From contig PLYZ01000060.1 of assembly GCA_003151935.1 (NCBI GenBank), positions 1-64,000 on the forward strand: a stretch of 64,000 bases of DNA, in the 5' to 3' direction. The DNA comes from Candidatus Dormiibacterota bacterium (lineage in GTDB: Bacteria; Chloroflexota; Dormibacteria; Dormibacterales; Dormibacteraceae). A program made the position numbers and the translations under genes. Shown here piece by piece: positions 40,989-49,374 of this stretch; positions within the stretch are counted from its first letter, which is position 1, and each line of letters opens with the position of its first letter. The notes beneath the pieces are model-generated. The model was not told the DNA's origin. It was given only the letters and a program-made list of their open reading frames with translations, and ran no database searches.

Positions 40989-42707
40989 ATGGAATCACCG
41001 CCCAGCTCGGGCTGGTCCGGCAAGCACGCGGTCGAGCTCTACGTGCGGACCTACACCACCATGCTGCAAAGCTCGGGCGAGATCAAGGTCGAGTCCCTCG
41101 TGCAGGCGCACCTCGGCATGGGCTCGGTGCTGCACCCGCTGGCCGCCGAGCCCCAGACCGACATGGGCGCCCTGCTCTACGCGGTCCGGCGGCTTCCGGA
41201 GGCGATCAGCCGCTGCCGGCACGTGCTGATGGGCCAGAGCCCCCAGGGCTTCCTTGCGGTCCTCCACGCGGACATCCTCAGCTGGCATAGGGTCAAGGCA
41301 CCCGCCCGGCGGCGTCGCTGGTACCACGACGGCAAGAACACGCTGGCCGTGCTCATCGCCTCCGCTTCCGACATCGACGACCTCATCCCCACACTCGTCG
41401 CCTACCAGATCGAGTGGAACAAGCTGCACCGCGCCCTGCAAGACGTCGAGCTCTCGGACGACCAGGCACGGCAGGCAGCGGGGGCCACCGAGGACGACTG
41501 GCACCGCCTGCACGATGCATGGGGAGACTCCTTCGAATCCAACCTGGCGGCGATCAAGCGCGAGGAGTGCAGGATCTTGCTTCGGCTCATCGGCGGGAGC
41601 CATCTCGGGTACGCGCGAAACGCGAGCCGTTGGTGGCTTCCCATCGCGGCGGCGATGGGCGACATGGGCGCGCGCGACGCGCCGATCTATTTCGTGTCGT
41701 CCAACTCACACAGTCTCGTCAACGTGCTGACGGGGGTCGCGCGCGAGTTCGAGAGCGACATCGTCGACTGGATCGGCACTCACCACCCAGAGCTCGATGA
41801 GGAGCGCCGGAAGCTCGAAGCCGGCCATATCCGCGCGTCACGTCACAACTGGCTCTACTACGGTGCGCGCCAGGTTCTCGACCAGCATCCCGATCGCGAG
41901 CGGATGCGCAGGCGGCGATCCGAGATGGAAGCGGCGAACGGGGTCCGGCACATCGCCGCCAAGGGCACCGGCGTCGACTCCGCGGCCCAGGTCTTCATGC
42001 TTTCCAAGCTCGACCCCGCGGCGATCGATCCGCGCGTGGGCTCGGTCGACGAGAAAAAGCTGCGCGCGTCCGATGCGTGCATCCTCAACGTCGACTATCC
42101 GCTCGGCGAGGCCGCGTATCACATCCTCCGGCAGGTGGCCGAGCAGGCCTCCTGGATGAGGGGCCTCTACGTCCTCGGAAAAGCAGCGACGTTGAACGCG
42201 GACGTGGGCGACGTGATGATCCCGAACGTCGTCCACAACGAGCACTCCGGCAACACCTACTGGCTCGCCAACTGCTTCACCGCGGCCGACGTGCAGCCGA
42301 ACCTCGTCTATGGCTCAGCGCTCGACAACCAGCGGGCGGTGACGGTGCGCGGAACCTTTCTTCAGAACCGCGACTACCTCGACTTCTACTACCACGGCCG
42401 CTACACGGTGGTGGAGATGGAGGCCGGGCCGTACCTCGACGCCTGCTACGAGATCGTCCAGCCCGACCGCTACCCGCTGGGCGAGAGCGTCAACATGGCC
42501 CAGGTCAACTTCGACCTCGGGATCGTCCATTACGCGTCGGACACGCCGTACACGCAGGCGCGCACGCTCGGCGCGCGCGGGCTCAGCTATAGAGGAATGG
42601 ATTCCACCTACGCGTCGGCTATCGCCGTCGCGCGGAGGATCCTGCAGCGTGAGGAGGTATTGCTCCCCGAGGCTCCGCCGCCGCCCCCGACGCAGGCGCA
42701 GCGCTGA
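40989..42707 (+). CDS. Large conserved protein, DUF6909-like, C-terminal nucleoside-phosphorylase-like region
   Basis: 572 aa from ATG 40989 (MESPPSSGWSGKHAVELYVR). The middle (about 60-330) is helical with several WHRL/WYH aromatic clusters. The C-terminal 180 residues include LYVLGKAATLNADVGDVMIPN, RAVTVRGTFLQN and YTVVEMEAGPYLDACYE, which resemble the phosphate and ribose loops (GxxxxxxGDVxxP and VxMEA) of the nucleoside phosphorylase family. I recall such proteins as DUF6909 in actinobacteria, uncharacterised. A role in nucleotide or nucleoside metabolism is inference. Its 3' end overlaps the convergent CDF gene by 89 nt. Confidence 0.65.
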   Translation: MESPPSSGWSGKHAVELYVRTYTTMLQSSGEIKVESLVQAHLGMGSVLHPLAAEPQTDMGALLYAVRRLPEAISRCRHVLMGQSPQGFLAVLHADILSWHRVKAPARRRRWYHDGKNTLAVLIASASDIDDLIPTLVAYQIEWNKLHRALQDVELSDDQARQAAGATEDDWHRLHDAWGDSFESNLAAIKREECRILLRLIGGSHLGYARNASRWWLPIAAAMGDMGARDAPIYFVSSNSHSLVNVLTGVAREFESDIVDWIGTHHPELDEERRKLEAGHIRASRHNWLYYGARQVLDQHPDRERMRRRRSEMEAANGVRHIAAKGTGVDSAAQVFMLSKLDPAAIDPRVGSVDEKKLRASDACILNVDYPLGEAAYHILRQVAEQASWMRGLYVLGKAATLNADVGDVMIPNVVHNEHSGNTYWLANCFTAADVQPNLVYGSALDNQRAVTVRGTFLQNRDYLDFYYHGRYTVVEMEAGPYLDACYEIVQPDRYPLGESVNMAQVNFDLGIVHYASDTPYTQARTLGARGLSYRGMDSTYASAIAVARRILQREEVLLPEAPPPPPTQAQR

Positions 42708-43620
42708 CGAAAAGTCGGTGCTCGTGGGGGTGATTGTGTTCGCCCGCACCGTGGTGGATCTCGCCGCACGGGTGGCAGCTTTCGACCTGGATCGTCGTGT
42801 GGCCGATCGCGAACTTTCCGCAGAGCCTGCTCTCGAGGTCGCGCACGACGTGCTCCGCGTCGCCAAGCGCGCAATCACCCACCACCACATGGCAGCTGAG
42901 CGCCACCTCGTCCGATGAAAGCGCCCATACGTGCAGGTCGTGCATGCTCGTCACCAGCTCCGTGGCGGTGATCTCGCCGGCGACGGCAGCCAGGTCGATC
43001 TCTGCCGGCGTGCCCTCCATCAAGAGGTTGACCGTCTCTCGCACGATCCGCCAAGCGCCGAAGGCGATGAGGACGGCGATGCCCAGCGAGAGCAGGGGGT
43101 CGATGTAGAGCCAGCCGGTGAGCAGGATCACGACCCCAACCACCACCACGCCCACCGACGCGCCGATGTCCCCGACGACGTGAAGCATCGCGGCCCGAAC
43201 GTTGAGACTGTGTGACTGTCCGCGCAGGCCGAACGCCACGAAGGTATTGATGGCGATGCCTACGAGGGCCGCGACGACCACGACCCCGCCCTGGACAGGT
43301 TCCGGATGGGCCAGCCGTCGCACTGCCTCGTACGCGATCGCCAGGACGATCACGATCAGAGTCACGGAGTTGACGAGCGCCGCCAGGATGCTGACCCGGT
43401 GGTAGCCGTAGCTGCGCCGAGCGTCAGCGGGACGGTTGGCCTGCGCCACCGCAAACCAGGCGAGGCCGAGGGCGAAAACGTCGGTCAGGACGTGCCCGGC
43501 GTCCGAAAGCAGGGCCAGGGAGTGCGAGACCAGGCCACCGGCGAGCTCGACCGCCAGCACGACGCAGGTAAGCGCAAGCGCCAGCTTGAGCGCCGATCCG
43601 CGCGATCTCACCTGTTCCAT
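42619..43620 (-). CDS. Cation diffusion facilitator (CzcD-like)
   Basis: 333 aa. Six transmembrane helices carry SHSLALLSDAGHVLTDVFALG (helix II DxxxD-type site with DAGH) and AAMLHVVGDIGASVGV (helix V HxxxD), the tetrahedral Zn site of ZnT/CzcD proteins. A cytoplasmic dimer domain follows (MHDLHVWALSSDEVALSCH) and a His-rich stretch GEIHHGAGEHNHPHEH. It exports Zn2+ or similar ions. A second, quite different CDF lies 3.5 kb downstream, so the two presumably differ in metal or regulation. Confidence 0.93.
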   Translation of the reverse strand: MEQVRSRGSALKLALALTCVVLAVELAGGLVSHSLALLSDAGHVLTDVFALGLAWFAVAQANRPADARRSYGYHRVSILAALVNSVTLIVIVLAIAYEAVRRLAHPEPVQGGVVVVAALVGIAINTFVAFGLRGQSHSLNVRAAMLHVVGDIGASVGVVVVGVVILLTGWLYIDPLLSLGIAVLIAFGAWRIVRETVNLLMEGTPAEIDLAAVAGEITATELVTSMHDLHVWALSSDEVALSCHVVVGDCALGDAEHVVRDLESRLCGKFAIGHTTIQVESCHPCGEIHHGAGEHNHPHEHRLFVSAAPASGAAAEPRGAIPPHAAGSSARRR

Positions 43621-43650
43621 GGATTCACCATACCCAGCCGGTTCAACGTT

Positions 43651-44544
43651 CTACCGCCACCAATCATTGCCCCGCTCCAGGTAGGCCAGGATCATCCCGT
43701 GGCGCAGGCCCTCGTGGCTGATCTGAAGCACCGCCAGGCCGTACCAGTCCAGGAACAGAAGCAGGACCTCGATGCCCGCCCGCATCGCTTTTACCCGGTT
43801 GGTGGGCAGCCCGATCGCTCGGGCCACCTCGCTTGCGCGCCTTCCATCGAGACGGGCCTCGCAGGTCAGCAGGTCGGCGGTGGTCAACACGGATGGCGGG
43901 TTGCGGCGCGTGAGGACCAACGGCAGGCTGGAGGCCGTCCCACCGGTGGCGACCAGCCGCTCGACCTCACCGTCCGGGGCGTGCGTCAGCTCGCGAAGGG
44001 CGGCCTTGCGCATGCGGGCGCGTTCGTCAGGTTTCGGCGGATCGGACAGGTAGGCGCTGGCCAGCACGCCTGAACCGATGAGCAGGGTTGCGGACCGGAC
44101 CATCTCCTTGCCGCGACCGATGGCGACCTCGGTCGATCCGCCGCCGAGGTCGATCATCGCCCACTCGCGCCGCATCGAATGGCGGCTCGCGACGCCCAGG
44201 AAGCTCAACTCCGCCTCCCTGTGCGGCGAGATCACGTGCACCTGGGTGCCGATCGCTTCACCGGCCACCCGCGCGAACTCGGCCCCGTCCCTGGCCCCTC
44301 GGACCGCCTGGGTCGCCCCGCCGATCAGCACGTCGAAGTTGTGGCGGCGGGCCTGGGCTACGACCAGACGCAGCGCACGAATCGCAGCCCTGGCCCCCGC
44401 ACCGATCTCGCCTGTCCTGGCGACCCGCGCTCCAAGCTCGGGCATCTCGACGTAGTGGGCAACGTCCTCGAGCTTCCCTCGCACCACGTCGGCCACCAGC
44501 GCGTGCACTGTGTTGCTGCCGATGTCGACCGCCGCGAGGCGCAT
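43651..44544 (-). CDS. ppx: Ppx/GppA phosphatase family protein
   Basis: 297 aa. MRLAAVDIGSNTVHALVADV, then MIDLGGGSTEVAIG, and LLIGSGVLASAYL give the actin-like ASKHA fold of exopolyphosphatase / pppGpp phosphatase. The length matches the single-domain form without the C-terminal HD domain. It either removes phosphates from polyphosphate or hydrolyses pppGpp. It is divergent from fumC with a short dyad between. Confidence 0.93.
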   Translation of the reverse strand: MRLAAVDIGSNTVHALVADVVRGKLEDVAHYVEMPELGARVARTGEIGAGARAAIRALRLVVAQARRHNFDVLIGGATQAVRGARDGAEFARVAGEAIGTQVHVISPHREAELSFLGVASRHSMRREWAMIDLGGGSTEVAIGRGKEMVRSATLLIGSGVLASAYLSDPPKPDERARMRKAALRELTHAPDGEVERLVATGGTASSLPLVLTRRNPPSVLTTADLLTCEARLDGRRASEVARAIGLPTNRVKAMRAGIEVLLLFLDWYGLAVLQISHEGLRHGMILAYLERGNDWWR

Positions 44545-44560
44545 TGATAGTTCACTCTAG

Positions 44561-44578
44561 GTGGTCCGAGCGGACCAC
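44561..44578. promoter_or_regulatory. Dyad (possible operator) between ppx and fumC
   Basis: GTGGTCC-GAGC-GGACCAC is a perfect 7-bp dyad lying in the spacer just upstream of the fumC -10 box and 17 nt before the ppx start. It could bind a repressor acting on either gene. Confidence 0.35.
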
Positions 44579-44584
44579 TAAAAT
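44579..44584 (+). promoter_or_regulatory. -10 box (TAAAAT) of fumC
   Basis: TAAAAT is followed by 6 nt and the fumC ATG, predicting a leaderless transcript. Confidence 0.5.
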
Positions 44585-44590
44585 CTGGCC

Positions 44591-46009
44591 ATGGGGAAAA
44601 GGAAAGTGACTCGCATCGAAAAGGACTCAATGGGCGAGATGGAGGTCCCGGCGGACGCGTACTACGGTGCATCGACCCAGCGCGCGGTCCTTAACTTCCC
44701 GATTTCAGGCCAGCCGCTTCCTCGCCGCTTCATCCGCGCCCTAGGACTGGTCAAGAGGGCGGCGGCCCAGACGAACCTCGAGCTGGGCCTGCTCTCGCGA
44801 CGGCGGGCGCGGGCGATCGCCGCCGCGGCACAGCAGGTGATCGACGGCGAGCTCGACGAGCAGTTTCCGATCGACGTGTATCAGACGGGTTCGGGCACCT
44901 CGACCAACACCAATGCGAACGAGGTCATCGCGACGCGGGCAGCCGAGATCCTCGGTGGCGAGAGAGGTTCACGCCTGATCCACCCAAACGATCACGTGAA
45001 CCTCGGCCAATCCTCCAACGACGTCATTCCGACGGCGATCCAGCTCGCCTCCGCGATGGCCATCCAGGACGAGCTCATCCCGTCCTTGGCGCGGCTGCAT
45101 AAGGCGCTGGAGGCCAAGAGCAAGGAGTTCTGGCCAGTGATCAAGACCGGCCGCACGCACCTCCAGGACGCCACGCCGATCCGGCTCGGGCAGGAGTTCA
45201 GGGGCTATGCGGGACAGGTCGAGGAATCGATCCGGCGCGCGAAGGCGGCCGTGGACGAGCTCGCCAGGATTCCACTCGGTGGCACAGCCGTGGGTACGGG
45301 CATCAACACGCACCCCCAGTTCGCCCGGATCGCGGCTGCCAGGCTGGCCAAGGCCACCGGCGTCCCGGTTCGCGAGACGTCGAATCACTTCCACTCGCAG
45401 GCCACGCTGGATGTGCTGGTCGCGGCGCACGGCGGGCTGCGCACGATCGCGACCAGCCTCTGGAAGATCGGCTCGGACGTGCGGCTCATGGGGACAGGCC
45501 CGATCGCGGGCCTGGGCGAGCTGCGGCTCCCCGAGACCCAGCCCGGGTCGAGCATCATGCCGGGCAAGGTAAACCCGGTAATCGTGGAATCGCTCCTGAT
45601 GGTGATCGCGCGGGTCTACGGCAACGACCTGACGGTCGCGATCTGTGGTCAGTCGGGCAGCTTCTTCGAGCTGAACGTGATGATGCCCGTGGCTTCCGTC
45701 GCAACGCTTGAATCCATCACCCTGCTGGCGGCGTCGGTGCGCAACTTCTCTGAGCGCTGCGTCGAAGGCCTGCAGGCCACCGACCGTGGGCCCGAGCTGG
45801 TGGAGCGAAGCCCGATGCTCGCGACTGCGCTGAATCCCATCCTCGGCTACGACGAGGCGGCCAAGATCGCGAAGGAATCGATCCGCACGGGTAAGAGCAT
45901 CAGGCAGCTGGCGCGCGCCAAAGGCATGAGCGAGGCGGCGCTGAACAAGGTGTTGGACCTCGGGAAGATGACGAAACCTGGCTTGGAAGGTCCAGGCGGC
46001 GGAGGCTGA
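44591..46009 (+). CDS. fumC: Fumarate hydratase class II
   Basis: 472 aa. RIEKDSMGEMEVPADAYYGAST at the N-terminus, TGSGTSTNTNANEVI, NLGQSSNDVIPTA, GRTHLQDATPIRLGQEF and the fumarase-superfamily signature GSSIMPGKVNPV (catalytic Ser loop) are all present. Homotetrameric, metal-free enzyme of the TCA cycle that hydrates fumarate to malate. It is followed 23 nt later by a potassium channel gene on the same strand. Confidence 0.97.
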   Translation: MGKRKVTRIEKDSMGEMEVPADAYYGASTQRAVLNFPISGQPLPRRFIRALGLVKRAAAQTNLELGLLSRRRARAIAAAAQQVIDGELDEQFPIDVYQTGSGTSTNTNANEVIATRAAEILGGERGSRLIHPNDHVNLGQSSNDVIPTAIQLASAMAIQDELIPSLARLHKALEAKSKEFWPVIKTGRTHLQDATPIRLGQEFRGYAGQVEESIRRAKAAVDELARIPLGGTAVGTGINTHPQFARIAAARLAKATGVPVRETSNHFHSQATLDVLVAAHGGLRTIATSLWKIGSDVRLMGTGPIAGLGELRLPETQPGSSIMPGKVNPVIVESLLMVIARVYGNDLTVAICGQSGSFFELNVMMPVASVATLESITLLAASVRNFSERCVEGLQATDRGPELVERSPMLATALNPILGYDEAAKIAKESIRTGKSIRQLARAKGMSEAALNKVLDLGKMTKPGLEGPGGGG

Positions 46010-46032
46010 GGGGCCCGATAGCCGGCTGAACG

Positions 46033-47043
46033 GTGAAAAAAGCCCGGCTGCGCCACCCGCTGACGCGTTTTCGCCTGCCGGTGATCCTTCTCGGCGTCAT
46101 CATCCTGTACGGCATCGTCGGCTACATGCTGATCGATGGATGGAACCTGCTCGACTCCTTCTACATGGTCATCATCACCATCAGCACCGTCGGCTACACG
46201 GAGATCCATCCCCAATCGGCCGCCGGTCGGATCTTCACCTCGACCCTAATCGTCACTGGCGTGGCTACCATGCTGTATGGCTTCGGCGTCTTTGCCGAAA
46301 CCCTCGCTGACAATGCATTTGGCCATTACAGGAGAGAGCGGCAGTTGGAGCGCAGCCTGAACCAGCTCCACGACCACTTCATCATCTGCGGATACGGTCG
46401 CATCGGGACGCAGATCGTCGCGGAGTTCGAGGACCACAAGGTTCCATACGCAGTGATCGACCAGACCGAGGAAGCGGTCGGGCGCCTTCGCTCGGAGGGC
46501 CGCCTGCACATCGAAGGGGATGCCTCGAGCGAGGAGCTTCTGAAGCAGGCCGGCATCGAACGCGCGCGGGGTTTGATCTCCGCGGTCGACTCCGACGAAC
46601 GGGCCGTCTACATCGTCCTGGCCGCTCGAGCGCTCAAGCCGGACCTCTACATCATCGCGAGGGCCGGCCGTCCCGAATCGATCCGCCGCCTCGAGCTCGC
46701 GGGTGCGTCGAGGACGATCTCTCCCTATGGAATGGCCGGTCACCGGATGGCCGAGCTTGCCGTGCGCCCGGCCCTGGTCGACGTGCTCGACACGCTCCAC
46801 CATGGCGAGGCGGGGATCGGAGTCGAGGAGCTGCTGGTCGGAACGGGTATGGCCTCGATCGGCAAGACCATCGAGGAGGCGGGGTTGCTCGACCAGTTGG
46901 CCGCGAAGCTGCTCGCACTGCGGCGCAGCGATGGCACGCTTCACGTCAGCCCCAGCGCAGACCTACAACTCTTGGACGGCGACCTGTTGATCGCTCTGGG
47001 CACCGAGGCACAGCTGCTGACGTCGACGTCCCTGCTCAAATAG
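46033..47043 (+). CDS. Two-TM potassium channel with TrkA-N (RCK) domain
   Basis: 336 aa. Two membrane helices flank the pore loop MVIITISTVGYTEIHP; TVGYTE is a K+-type selectivity filter (TVGYGD variant). The Rossmann RCK domain is FIICGYGRIGTQIVAEFE with D/E at the end of beta-2, and a TrkA-C domain closes the protein (VEELLVGTGMASIGKTIEEAG). Resembles MthK/Kch-like channels. The gene may be co-transcribed with fumC. It precedes a CDF transporter with its own promoter. Confidence 0.9.
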   Translation: MKKARLRHPLTRFRLPVILLGVIILYGIVGYMLIDGWNLLDSFYMVIITISTVGYTEIHPQSAAGRIFTSTLIVTGVATMLYGFGVFAETLADNAFGHYRRERQLERSLNQLHDHFIICGYGRIGTQIVAEFEDHKVPYAVIDQTEEAVGRLRSEGRLHIEGDASSEELLKQAGIERARGLISAVDSDERAVYIVLAARALKPDLYIIARAGRPESIRRLELAGASRTISPYGMAGHRMAELAVRPALVDVLDTLHHGEAGIGVEELLVGTGMASIGKTIEEAGLLDQLAAKLLALRRSDGTLHVSPSADLQLLDGDLLIALGTEAQLLTSTSLLK

Positions 47044-47074
47044 CCCGCGGCCCGGAGCACCGCAAAGGTGCCGC

Positions 47075-47080
47075 TACAGT
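47075..47080 (+). promoter_or_regulatory. -10 box (TACAGT) of the second CDF gene
   Basis: TACAGT is followed by 7 nt and ATG 47088, favouring this ATG over the GTG at 47079 used in the ORF track. Confidence 0.4.
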
Positions 47081-47087
47081 GGGGCCG

Positions 47088-48461
47088 ATGGAGTCTTTGG
47101 CGAAACGGCCGGAGCGTGTGGCGCTCGGCGCAGTTTTCATTGGCGTGGCCCTCGTGCTGGCCAGGCTCGTGGTCGGCGTGCTCACGGGCAGCCTGGGCAT
47201 CCTGAGCGAAGCGGTTCACTCGCTGTTCGACCTCGCCGCGAGCACCTTCACGCTCGTGGCGATACGAACCGCGCGCAAGCCCGCGGACCGCGAGCACCCC
47301 TACGGCCACGGCCGGGCAGAGAACGTAGCGGCTTTCGCCGAGGGCATCCTGCTGCTGATCACGGCCGCGGGAATCGCGTTCGAGGCGATCCGACGCCTCG
47401 CGGTCGGAGGCGCGATCGTCAACCCCGCCGGCTACGCCTTCGCGCTGTTGATCGCAACCCTCGGGATCGAGGCCGGGCGAGCCTTCGTGCTGAAGCGCGT
47501 GGGACTCCTGGCCTCGAGCGAAGCCATGCTCGCGGACGCGACCAACCGCATCTCGGACGTGCTGGCCACGGTCGGTGTCCTCGCCGGCCTGGTGGCGGTC
47601 CGGATGGGCCTGACATGGGGAGACTCGGTCGCGGCCCTTCTCGTCGCGGTCATCATCGGGCGGGCTGCCGCGCAGCTCGCGTGGCGCTCGGGCGACATAC
47701 TCATCGACCGCGCGGCGGCGGGCGCGGAGAGACAGCTTCGCGCAGCCATCCAGGACGTCAACGGAGTGCGCGAGGTCCGCTCGGTTCGCGTGCGCCGGTC
47801 GGGCCCCAACCTGATCGGCGACGCGAGCGTCGCCACCAGGCGGATGCTTTCGGTCGAAGCGGCCGGAGCGCTGGCCGGCGACGTCAAGCGCCACGCGCGC
47901 TCGGTCCTGCCGACGCTCGAGCTCTCCGTGCTGGTGGAAGGCCAGGAGCGGCAGGGCGACCTGGTGGAGCGTATCCATGCCGCGGCCGCTCGCAACGAGG
48001 ACGTGCGAGACCTGCACAACGTGACCGTCGAGCGCGAGGCGGATGGCTCGCTGCACCTGACGATGCACGCCAAGCTGCCGGGCGATATGACGCTTGCTTC
48101 GGCCTCGCGGGCCAGCGCCGGGCTCGAAGAAGCGCTCAGGGCCGAGCTGCCGGACGCCACGCGCATCGACGTCCACCTCGAGCCGCTGGAACCTCACGTT
48201 GTCAGCGGAGAGGACGTGACGGCCAGGCGGGCGCAGCTGGCCGCTCGCATGCGTGAGATCGTCGAGTCGCACCCAGAGGTTCTGCGCTGCGTCGACGTCG
48301 AGCTCAGCGACCGCGGCCAACGCATTCACGCACACGTGGTCGCGGAGGTCGCCGGCGACATCAGCCTCGAACACGCCCACCGCATCGAGACTGAGCTCGA
48401 AGAGATGATCCGGCGCGCATTTCCCGAGGTGCACGAGGTCGTTGCGCGCGCAACGGCATGA
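47088..48461 (+). CDS. Cation diffusion facilitator with extended C-terminal domains
   Basis: 457 aa, much longer than a usual CDF (about 300). The six-helix transporter domain has ILSEAVHSLFDLAASTF (helix II site) and EAMLADATNRISDVLATVG, where the helix V HxxxD site reads NxxxD, the histidine being replaced by Asn. From about residue 205 on, three ZT_dimer-like ferredoxin-fold segments follow (GVREVRSVRVRRSG; VRDLHNVTVEREADGSLHL; VLRCVDVELSDRGQRIH). Tandem dimerisation domains suggest a regulatory or multimetal role, possibly Mn or Fe, as in MamM-like families. It precedes a GNAT gene 16 nt away. Confidence 0.88.
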   Translation: MESLAKRPERVALGAVFIGVALVLARLVVGVLTGSLGILSEAVHSLFDLAASTFTLVAIRTARKPADREHPYGHGRAENVAAFAEGILLLITAAGIAFEAIRRLAVGGAIVNPAGYAFALLIATLGIEAGRAFVLKRVGLLASSEAMLADATNRISDVLATVGVLAGLVAVRMGLTWGDSVAALLVAVIIGRAAAQLAWRSGDILIDRAAAGAERQLRAAIQDVNGVREVRSVRVRRSGPNLIGDASVATRRMLSVEAAGALAGDVKRHARSVLPTLELSVLVEGQERQGDLVERIHAAAARNEDVRDLHNVTVEREADGSLHLTMHAKLPGDMTLASASRASAGLEEALRAELPDATRIDVHLEPLEPHVVSGEDVTARRAQLAARMREIVESHPEVLRCVDVELSDRGQRIHAHVVAEVAGDISLEHAHRIETELEEMIRRAFPEVHEVVARATA

Positions 48462-48477
48462 GCGCTCGGCCCCTTAG

Positions 48478-49374
48478 ATGAGACCTGGCCGGGCGGCAGA
48501 CCTTCCGGCTCTGATTGAGCTGTGGCGGTCGGAGGTGCGCGCAGGGCACCGTGACAGCCTGCCTCGAGCGCCCGAGGTCGAGGGCCTGCTGGCTCATTTC
48601 GACTGGGCTGCGCGGTCCCGGGTGGAGGAAGGCGCGGAGGGTGTTGCCGGCGCGGTCCTGGTCACGAGCCGGCCCACGCCTGAGGGCACGGTCGCGCGGA
48701 TCGACCCCGCGGTGGACGGCGCGGAGTCGGCCAGACTGATGCGGGACCTGGTGCACTGGGGCCTGCAGTTCTCGCGTGCCGCCGGCGCCGGGGCGGCCCA
48801 GGTCTGGGTCGGCCCGCGTCAGGGTGGCGCTGCGCTCCTGGGCCTCGGGCTCGAGATGGTGCGTCCGTGGTGGAGGATGGACCGCAGCCTGGCCGGCGAT
48901 CTCCCGGCGCCGGTGCCGGTCGAGGGTTACGAGCTCCTCGACGCGTCGAAAGTGGCAAAGGGATCTTGGGCGGATATGCACAACCGCTCCTTTGCGGACC
49001 ACTGGCGCTTTTCGCCGCGCACCGAGGGCGAGCTGATGACGGGCAAACGACCACAGCTGTGCCTGATGGCCGTGACGTCCACCTCCGGCGAGCCGGCGGC
49101 TGTGACGCTCTGCCAGCTCGAGGCCTTTGTCGAGGACTCGCGGCCTCAACCGGTCGGCCTGGTGAGCTCGGTCGGGACTGTGCCGGAGCACAGGCGAAGG
49201 GGCCTGGCCACCTGGTTGGTGGCGGAAGGCTTGATCCGGCTCCGGACCGCCGGCGCGCGCCACTCGTCCCTGTACGTCGACGGCCTGAACGAGACCCGTG
49301 CCTTCGACGCGTACCGCAAGCTTGGTTTTGACCTGGCGTTCGAAGCTGAGGTCTGGGAAGCTAGCTTTCCGTGA
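48478..49374 (+). CDS. Tandem GNAT-domain acetyltransferase
   Basis: 298 aa with two GNAT folds. The N-terminal one is degenerate (AARSRVEEGAEGVAGAVLV). The C-terminal one carries the acetyl-CoA loop VSSVGTVPEHRRRGLATWLVAEGL and the NETRAFDAYRKLGFD segment. The double-GNAT design resembles mycothiol synthase (MshD) and similar actinobacterial enzymes, but specificity cannot be called. The stop overlaps the GTG of the downstream peptidase gene (GTGA). It is in the same run as the CDF gene. Confidence 0.8.
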   Translation: MRPGRAADLPALIELWRSEVRAGHRDSLPRAPEVEGLLAHFDWAARSRVEEGAEGVAGAVLVTSRPTPEGTVARIDPAVDGAESARLMRDLVHWGLQFSRAAGAGAAQVWVGPRQGGAALLGLGLEMVRPWWRMDRSLAGDLPAPVPVEGYELLDASKVAKGSWADMHNRSFADHWRFSPRTEGELMTGKRPQLCLMAVTSTSGEPAAVTLCQLEAFVEDSRPQPVGLVSSVGTVPEHRRRGLATWLVAEGLIRLRTAGARHSSLYVDGLNETRAFDAYRKLGFDLAFEAEVWEASFP

